Origin: Asterionellopsis glacialis
Taxonomy: Eukaryota > Bacillariophyta > Plagiogrammaphyceae > Rhaphoneidales > Asterionellopsidaceae
Direction of reading: 5' to 3'
DNA length: 12,743 bases
Assembly: GCA_014885115.2 (NCBI GenBank)
Contig: WKLE02001123.1
Coordinates: forward strand, 31,055-43,797
The position numbers were made by a program, and so were the translations under genes. Under the pieces are notes generated by a model, which searched no databases, had not been told where the DNA came from, and saw only the letters and a program-made list of their open reading frames with translations. Of the stretch, positions 7,156 through 12,743 are shown one piece after another. How positions within the stretch are numbered: the stretch's first letter is position 1; each line of letters starts with the position of its first letter.

Positions 7156-8114
7156 ATGACCTTGTCGACGGAAGCTCCTGTTGACGCTCCTGATACAATG
7201 GACGCGGTGCGTAGAGGTCAAGCCCAACAACAACAGCCTGGTATGACACAGGATGAATATATTGTTGACGAGGATCCGCTTCTAATTGCTCAATCATTGA
7301 CTTATGTGACCGATGATGGCAGCGTCGTTCTTTCATTTCAGTCCGCCCCTTTCTCCTGGTGTAAGTACGAGCAGCATTGGAATTATACTAGCGGTTACGT
7401 AGATTTCTACGGAACGGAATTTGTGACACAAAAATCAAAAGGGAAAAAACAGCATCGGTTTTGTCTGACACCTTTTCCGTTCTGAATTTTTTGTTTTCTT
7501 CTTTCCTTACAGCTTTCAAACTGAGGTTTATTCTACTTGAAACAATATTCGTGCTCTTACTAGTTGCAGCAGTACCTATCGGAGCTCATGGAACGGTCGT
7601 TGCAATTTCAATCGTCAACCTGTTTGCCGTCGGTGCATTTTGGTACAATATGGTTCGTTCTGTAGACATTACAACGGATGGGGGGCTTCGCTTTTGGATT
7701 GGAAATATTGAAGTTGATGTTCCTTTCGACAAAATTGTTTCCTTGAGAAGAATTGGAGGCGGGAGCTGTACGTCACTATCAATGTGGCCTTATAGAGGAA
7801 TGATGACCAATCCTACAGATGCTGTCGCAATTGTCACCACAGTTCCGTCTACACCATTCTTCATGTGGCCCCGTTCTGCTGGAAAACCCGATCGTTCATG
7901 CTGCTGTGATCTGCTTAGGTGTCCACGATTAACTGTTGTCTTTTCCCCTGCTGGAGGAGCACTATCCTTTATCAGGGAAGTAGAAAATGAAATGCGGAAT
8001 TCTCGTGGTCGAGGTATTGCTACTCAACAGGCAATTCAACCACCTGCCTTCGATTCACAGAATGGTGGTACCATGGCATCACCATCACCAAATCAAGATT
8101 TACTTGATGTCTAA
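7156..8114 (+). CDS. Two-pass membrane protein with possible PH-like domain, two exons (7156-7360 and 7513-8114)
   Basis: The two open frames are one gene. Exon 1 ends at a consensus GTAAGT donor (7361) and exon 2 begins after a pyrimidine-rich acceptor, CTTCTTTCCTTACAG ending at 7512. Joining in phase 1 gives a Ser codon and a 268-residue protein. Residues 1-40 are polar with a Gln run. Two hydrophobic helices follow at about 73-92 and 96-116. Next is a segment (about 117-225) with the feel of a bacterial-type PH (bPH_2-like) domain: ITTDGGLRF, then IEVDVPFDKIVSLRRI. A Cys cluster (SCCCDLLRC, 197-205) is unusual and might be lipidated or bind metal. The C-terminus is polar and disordered. 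Two membrane helices followed by a PH-like fold is the arrangement of YdbS-type proteins, but the assignment is tentative. An in-frame ATG at 7075 would give 295 residues; 7156 is preferred because 7100-7109 is a palindrome of the intergenic type. Confidence 0.75.
7361..7512 (+). other. Intron, 152 bases, phase 1
   Basis: Consensus donor GTAAGT and an acceptor preceded by a long T/C tract (about 7484-7510). Removing it fuses the soluble N-terminus directly to the two membrane helices in frame. Confidence 0.85.
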
Positions 8115-8149
8115 TTGGCTGTAAATTATAGTTTTAAAAATTGCAAGTT

Positions 8150-9148
8150 CTATTTCTTTGTATGCTCTTTCCGATTACCATGGCACTCTCGCTTGTGCCG
8201 TTTCCAGTGAGAAACCTGGCAATCTCTACTGCAGTAACATGAAACCCCACATCTTGAGCAGACTAACAGTGGCAATTTTTTGCCGTCGTTGCCTTGACGG
8301 AATGTATTATCACAAGATGGAAGTGAGCATTTGGATTCATCTTGACCGAACACGTGATTTCTCATTTCGTCCAGAGTTAGGCCCAAAATCTGAAGCATCA
8401 AATACCTTCGAATAATAACAAAAGCCCAGGTTTCTCCTTCGATAGCCCATCCTTGCTTGACCATATGCGACATCTTCTCAATAATGTCTTCGCCAAGTTC
8501 GGCAATTCGGTCAGTATTGACCTCCATAGTTTGACCTACGTGTTCACCTCCAGTCAAAAGAGAGAACAGATTTTGTTTGGATACTTCAGGTTGCAATTTG
8601 TCTTCTTTGATCAGTTTGCGTATCATTTGAGCATCATTGAAATATAAGACATTCAGATCTGTATCAACTATTGATTGTATCATTTGAATTAAGGCATTTT
8701 CGGACTTCCACAGCTCTTCACTGGCATTATTATGAAATAGTGCGGGCAGCAAAAATGCAAGCTCCTGCTCTTGCTCCTCCGCACTTTTTGTATCAATGAT
8801 TTCTATTTTTGGGGAACATCTTTGTATATTATTTGAAAGAAGGTTTTTTCTTGATGATTCTTCCATTCCTTTCCACACAAAAGTAAATCGGCTCCCATAC
8901 TTTCTCCAATACTTTCTAAATCCAAGATGCATTCCAATGACGGAGAGAGACTGATTTGGATTCCTAACAATCGTTGGGCTCAAAATCGTATCTTGATCTT
9001 CTATGATACGCGTCGTGGTGGGGTGGGTGTTCAGTTCCATTCTTGTGGATGCGTTATGTTTATTGTTGGGTACATCCGCCCAAGTTCTGTTGGCACGGGC
9101 CGTATCACTATCATCGTTCGTATCGTTATTAAAAGCAGTGGTCGCCAT
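8150..9148 (-). CDS. MYND-type zinc-finger protein, 332 residues
   Basis: The C-terminal finger spans about residues 274-322. Likely zinc ligands are Cys274 and Cys279, Cys297 and Cys300, Cys306 and Cys310, and His318 with Cys322, followed by a basic tail. The motif YCSRDCQVSHWKRHKREC is classic MYND. The first pair is spaced C-x4-C, as in many algal MYND proteins. MYND fingers bind proline-rich peptides and recruit partners, often in chromatin or ubiquitin-related regulation. The preceding 270 residues contain no SET or other catalytic motif. They start with a polar Asn/Thr-rich stretch and continue as a helical region (about 125-265). The start has good context (A at -3, G at +4). The stop lies 35 bases from the stop of the convergent membrane-protein gene, so the two transcripts probably overlap at their 3' ends. 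The function is regulatory by analogy only. Confidence 0.9.
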   Translation of the reverse strand: MATTAFNNDTNDDSDTARANRTWADVPNNKHNASTRMELNTHPTTTRIIEDQDTILSPTIVRNPNQSLSVIGMHLGFRKYWRKYGSRFTFVWKGMEESSRKNLLSNNIQRCSPKIEIIDTKSAEEQEQELAFLLPALFHNNASEELWKSENALIQMIQSIVDTDLNVLYFNDAQMIRKLIKEDKLQPEVSKQNLFSLLTGGEHVGQTMEVNTDRIAELGEDIIEKMSHMVKQGWAIEGETWAFVIIRRYLMLQILGLTLDEMRNHVFGQDESKCSLPSCDNTFRQGNDGKKLPLLVCSRCGVSCYCSRDCQVSHWKRHKRECHGNRKEHTKK

Positions 9149-9502
9149 CTTGTCCGCTCACGAGGGCATGACCTTTGGTCTTCATCGAGAAAAAATCTTC
9201 ACAGGAAGCTTTTTTATATTGTTTGTACATACAGACAGACAGAAATAACTATGCGCCGATCTACTTTAACTTGAACTTACCTACTCTCTACCAGAGATAT
9301 TACCAGGTATGTACCGGTCGAGAACACTCTCTAAACACAAAGAACAACCGAAACCAAGATCTCAGATAAAAAAATCCAACCCATCACCCATCACATCATT
9401 AGGACCTACATCTCTAGCAGAAAGAAAAAACATCATAGACAGACAAGTTAGAGAAGACAGTGAACTTGAACGGAGATAAGTAGGCGTGCGCTACTGTCGA
9501 TT
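9149..9502. promoter_or_regulatory. Divergent promoter between MYND and fibre-like genes
   Basis: About 350 bases separate the two start codons. TTACCAGGTATG occurs at 9300-9311, directly followed by TACCGGT, and CTACCAGA lies just upstream near 9288. The 12-mer is identical to the one in the other divergent promoter of this window. CAGACAGACAG-like words occur near 9231 and again near 9437. No TATA box is evident. Confidence 0.45.
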
Positions 9503-10414
9503 ATGGTTCTCATACTTCTCGCAACGGCTTTTTTGGTTACGATTACAGCTGTATCAGGGAAAAGATGTGGAATTTGCCCTGGGAATTCTACAGTTGGTTT
9601 CTTCCCATCTGCCAGTATGTCACTAGATATCAATCCTTTTGGTAATGCATTTCATACGAAAACTTCATTTGATATTAGAGGGATGACTACTGCAAACAAA
9701 ACACGAGAATTCCTCGTATCTCTAGGACTGTACTCCAATACTGGCGCAGAAGGGAAAGTTACACCATACAAGGACAAAGTTACGTTGTACACTGCTATTG
9801 AAGCAACGAAAGGAACAGGAGATGTATGGGCAATCAATCCACTTGTGAGTCAACATCCTGATTCAGGTTCATATAATGCTCAGGGAATTGAATTAGACTT
9901 TAACAACAACAATGCTCATCGTGGAGAGGAGGATGCTGGAAAAGGCTTGGCATCACCCACAAGTTATGGGTTGAGTATAACCGGAGCAGGTCAGTGTCGA
10001 TCTACGAGTGGAATTCTTTTATCTGGTCCTGGAACACATCCAATTTGGAACCGTGGTGTTGTTGTGGCAAATGATTGTGTTTTGCAGAGTACATTTCAAG
10101 ATCTAGGGGATCCAAAAATATCTATCGATATCCGAGGAAATCCCAAGTATGGTATCTATCAAGCATCGAAGCAATCCAAAAATTATTTTGCAGGATCCAT
10201 GTGTACAGACTCTAACTTCGAGGTGAAGGGTGACATCATTTATTCCGGTCGTCTTTTCGGTATGACCGAAGCTGGACGGAAACACGATATCTACGAATTG
10301 TACCTAAAAGAAAAGGCTAAACGTGAAGTTCTAGAGGAAGAAGTGAATAATTTAAAAACGAAAATGGATGCAGTCGTATCAAAGTTGAACACGTTGATAT
10401 CAATGGAGTATTAA
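9503..10414 (+). CDS. Secreted protein with a phage/virus tail-fibre-like domain, 303 residues
   Basis: Residues 1-19 are a clear signal peptide (LILLATAFLVTITAVSG), so the product should enter the secretory pathway. A short Cys pair (RCGIC) follows. The body (about 35-255) is rich in Gly, Asn and Ser, with phrases such as SYNAQGIELDFNNNNAHRG, SYGLSITGAG, IWNRGVVVAN and SIDIRGNPKYGIYQAS. In my recollection these resemble beta-stranded fibre or appendage domains of marine phages and large algal viruses more than any eukaryotic enzyme; this needs a search to confirm. The C-terminus (about 263-300) is a charged helix of coiled-coil type, suited to trimerisation as in fibres, and LFGMTEAG just before it resembles the exit from such a domain. 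The frame is intact from ATG (A at -3, G at +4) to TAA, with no introns seen. It may be a gene acquired from a virus or bacterium and given a host signal peptide. Alternatives are a cell-wall or adhesive protein. Confidence 0.85.
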   Translation: MVLILLATAFLVTITAVSGKRCGICPGNSTVGFFPSASMSLDINPFGNAFHTKTSFDIRGMTTANKTREFLVSLGLYSNTGAEGKVTPYKDKVTLYTAIEATKGTGDVWAINPLVSQHPDSGSYNAQGIELDFNNNNAHRGEEDAGKGLASPTSYGLSITGAGQCRSTSGILLSGPGTHPIWNRGVVVANDCVLQSTFQDLGDPKISIDIRGNPKYGIYQASKQSKNYFAGSMCTDSNFEVKGDIIYSGRLFGMTEAGRKHDIYELYLKEKAKREVLEEEVNNLKTKMDAVVSKLNTLISMEY

Positions 10415-11646
10415 GAATATGCCGTGCACTAGGATGCTGTGCTACTATGAGTGCCAAGAAGGGGGGAAATGGGAGCACAGACGGGGTACTTAATCTTGAT
10501 GGTGCTAGGATTTGGATGTTCTGTTCCTTATGAGCTACACACGTGTGCAATGAATGTCTTTTTGACAAATATATTTAAGCTTTTCGAGTACGTCTACTGT
10601 ATCTTGTGTCCCGCGAAGTGTAGTTTTACACTGTGTTACGCGCCAACCTGTAAAAAGCAATCTAACTCAAGCGAAAGTAGTATCTTCAACAATTCAAGTG
10701 AAATTTATTTACAGATGTGGTTTATCTACGTGTTATGTTCTGATGCAACAATAAGCTATAACTTTTCAGTTTGGGAAATGTCATATGTCTGAAGAAGTCA
10801 ATTTTCCCATCCTACTCGTTCGTTCGTCTACACCTACAAAGACACCCTCGTAAATATAAAATCGAATTCATCAAATTCCGTATGACTTCTCAAACAAATA
10901 TTGAAACAATACTGAATTTCGAAAGTATAAACCACTTTACCACATTTATGTGATAAAATATCCAGATTCTGAACGAGATAAACTGCAACTTGCAAGGAAA
11001 AGCAATCTTCACAACGTTTTCAATCAACTGTTATAACATTCGCGCTGAAAATTCAACTGACACCTTCGATAAAAAATAAGTTCCTCGAACTAATCACCAA
11101 CAAGTTCTTTGGCTTCGTCCATATTTGCGATTTAGGACCTAATCTAGAGAGGTATTGAGTTCCGGAACACCTCTGGCAGAAGTTAACACGTGTGTGTTTG
11201 AAGGTACCAGGCATCATGTATACCATAGCATCTATCTATTCCTAGGGTCCTAAAGTGGACTCTATGATGTACTAGTCTGTACAGGAAGTACAATTGTTAC
11301 TGTAATGTACTCCTAGATATTTTAACCCTAAAATGTTGAGAATAGATCTTTGACACACCTACGTTAACTAAAAATGATGAAAATGATAAAATGCAGCTAC
11401 ATACTTAATCCTGCATGCCACACAAAAGAAATGGCAGAAATAAAAAATTTCAAATTGTTCACCAAAGATTTTTTTAAAGTACTGACTATACATATATATA
11501 AATTAGAGTCCAAACCAATTTGAATTAAGTTTAATCATAGAAGAATCAAATTAAAAATGGATCCTATATAAAATCATATCCCAATATCTTTTCGAATTGC
11601 ACAAACTTATATTTCAAAACACATTTTAATATTCAAGAATTACATT
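10415..11646. other. AT-rich stretch without a recognisable gene
   Basis: The open frames here (for example 10451-10792 on plus) are AT-rich, lack motifs and overlap the expected 3' untranslated region of the fibre-like gene. One GTACCAGG word is at 11204-11211. From about 11340 the composition shifts to long A/T tracts, with alternating TA runs near 11490 and 11680. I see no tRNA, rRNA or repeat array. Confidence 0.5.
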
Positions 11647-12718
11647 TTAATTGTTTCTACTCTCAGTATACACACAGTATATATATGCACACAAATATCT
11701 TCTGGCCTCCTCAACCCCAACTGATGCACTATCTTCATGCTGTGCATCACTGTCCTTGATATACTCTCCCTCCTCTTCTTCTTCATGAACATCATCATCA
11801 TTCTTATCATGTTCACTTTCTTAAAATATCAAGTCAGTAGCAATACAGTGGTACTCTTGGTCCTACCTCCTACAAAACATTGCTAGCATCTGCCTCATGA
11901 TGCCTGCTGCTATTTCATCAGTGGCAAATTCATTCTTTCCCTTAAAATTTTTCTCCAAAATTAAAATGATTGGGTCTACTTTCCTTGGTTTAAAAAACTT
12001 CTTCCACTGCTCTCTCTTAATCTTGACATCCTTCTGCACATCCTCAAAGTAAAAATCAATACCTGCTTGTTCCAACCAGTGCCACCAGGAGCCTTGGCCT
12101 CATCATTACTAGTAAAGAGTCTCCATATCCATTCTAGTTAATCACTATTATCAGTATCTCCTTCTTCAATATTGTTGTGTGTAGAACAGTACAGATATAA
12201 CAGAATTTTAACTATAATATTTTAACTGTTAACTTTACTAGAGAATTAACTCATAGAAAAAAAGTTTTTTTTTAATTTGAAGTCAACTTGTATATTAGAC
12301 AGCATGATTTCCTTTCCTTCTCTGTACAAAATCATCTTGCAACAACTAGTAAACATTCCATCATAGCTTGTGTATCTTGAAAGCACTGAATAGCTAGATC
12401 TAACTGATGGTACAGAACCTTAATTTTATCTGTTTTTGACAGACCCAAAAAATAAATTTGAAAGAAATGTTCACATATATACAGTAATTATCATGTATTT
12501 CTAATATCCTTTTGTAGTGCTGCTGAGCATCCTTTCTCCCTAAATGCCAGATGATAATACCTCCATTTCACAACATCTTCTTTGTCCACTCTTTCTACCC
12601 CTCCCAATTTTAATCCAGGTATGATGCCAGTCAAGAACATCCTTTGCAAATGCAATCCTTGTGTGATTCTTTTGGCCTGCTTCATCAATGCATTCTGCCC
12701 TGCACTCACTTCATTGGC
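11647..12718 (-). pseudogene. Decayed minus-strand gene, unrecognised, with acidic tail
   Basis: Several coding-like pieces run leftward. The first (12718-12491) is open after a stop at the window edge, has no ATG at its start and encodes a basic helical segment (LHLQRMFLTGIIPGLKLGG). The next frame reads an acidic stretch, hits TAA at 12140-12138, and continues in the same frame as LEWIWRLFTSNDEAKAPGG until about 12080. The protein-like sequence then carries on in a different frame (12099-11863: GIDFYFEDVQKD, REQWKKFFKPRK), implying a frameshift. Finally 11820-11647 encodes a very acidic tail (HDKNDDDVHEEEEEGEY). A 51-base intron from 11866 to 11816 would join the last two pieces in frame. 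One internal stop plus one frame change argues for decay, though unrecognised introns could explain part. The family is unknown; a mobile-element origin is possible. Confidence 0.45.
12141..12490. other. AT-rich gap within the decayed gene
   Basis: No coding segment is convincing apart from the short acidic piece at 12138-12176. It contains A and T homopolymer runs (12259-12275) and could be a long intron or an inserted/decayed segment of the broken minus-strand gene. Confidence 0.3.
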
Positions 12719-12743
12719 TCAAAGGGGTAGGCATGCAATAGCA

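Noticed and set aside
6635..7336. Minus-strand frames across the plastid/membrane-gene promoter
   Set aside because: No motif, and they cover palindromic promoter sequence and the first exon of the plus-strand gene.
8158..9369. Plus-strand frames opposite and just upstream of the MYND gene
   Set aside because: The minus-strand MYND finger fixes the coding strand; the plus frames lack family features.
10451..10792. 113-codon plus-strand frame after the fibre-like gene
   Set aside because: AT-rich, no motif, codon use unlike the neighbours, and it overlaps the expected 3' untranslated region.

Overview
The window looks like nuclear DNA of a diatom (stramenopile). The strongest evidence is a minus-strand gene whose product begins with a signal peptide ending in the ASA|FAP motif, the hallmark of diatom plastid import. 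Short GT-AG introns (about 70 to 150 bases), long AT-rich intergenic stretches, ankyrin and MYND-finger proteins and a tyrosine-recombinase mobile-element gene fit this. The species cannot be named from the sequence.

Layout. Bases 1-1101 hold the C-terminal part of a tyrosine recombinase that runs off the left edge, probably from a Crypton- or DIRS-like element. A small intron-containing gene of unknown function follows (1570-2292, perhaps starting at 1410). Next come about 1.3 kb of non-coding DNA with a dense cluster of CTGGTA/TACCAG words, an 18-base perfect palindrome, hairpins and a 19-base direct repeat. An ankyrin-repeat gene (3579-4913) is followed by about 1 kb without a convincing gene.

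The centre is compact. A plastid-targeted glycine-zipper protein (5921-6622, minus) is divergent from a two-exon gene for a two-pass membrane protein with a possible PH-like domain (7156-8114, plus). That gene is convergent, with 35 bases between stop codons, to a MYND zinc-finger gene (8150-9148, minus). The MYND gene is in turn divergent from a secreted protein resembling viral or phage tail-fibre domains (9503-10414, plus). Both divergent promoters carry the identical 12-mer TTACCAGGTATG.

From 10415 to the right edge the DNA becomes very AT-rich. The last kilobase holds remnants of a minus-strand gene, broken by an in-frame stop and an apparent frameshift, with an acidic tail.

The genes do not form an obvious pathway. 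The most unusual item is the signal-peptide-bearing fibre-like gene. The most unusual non-coding signal is the recurring GTAC/CTGGTA palindromic vocabulary in the intergenic DNA.
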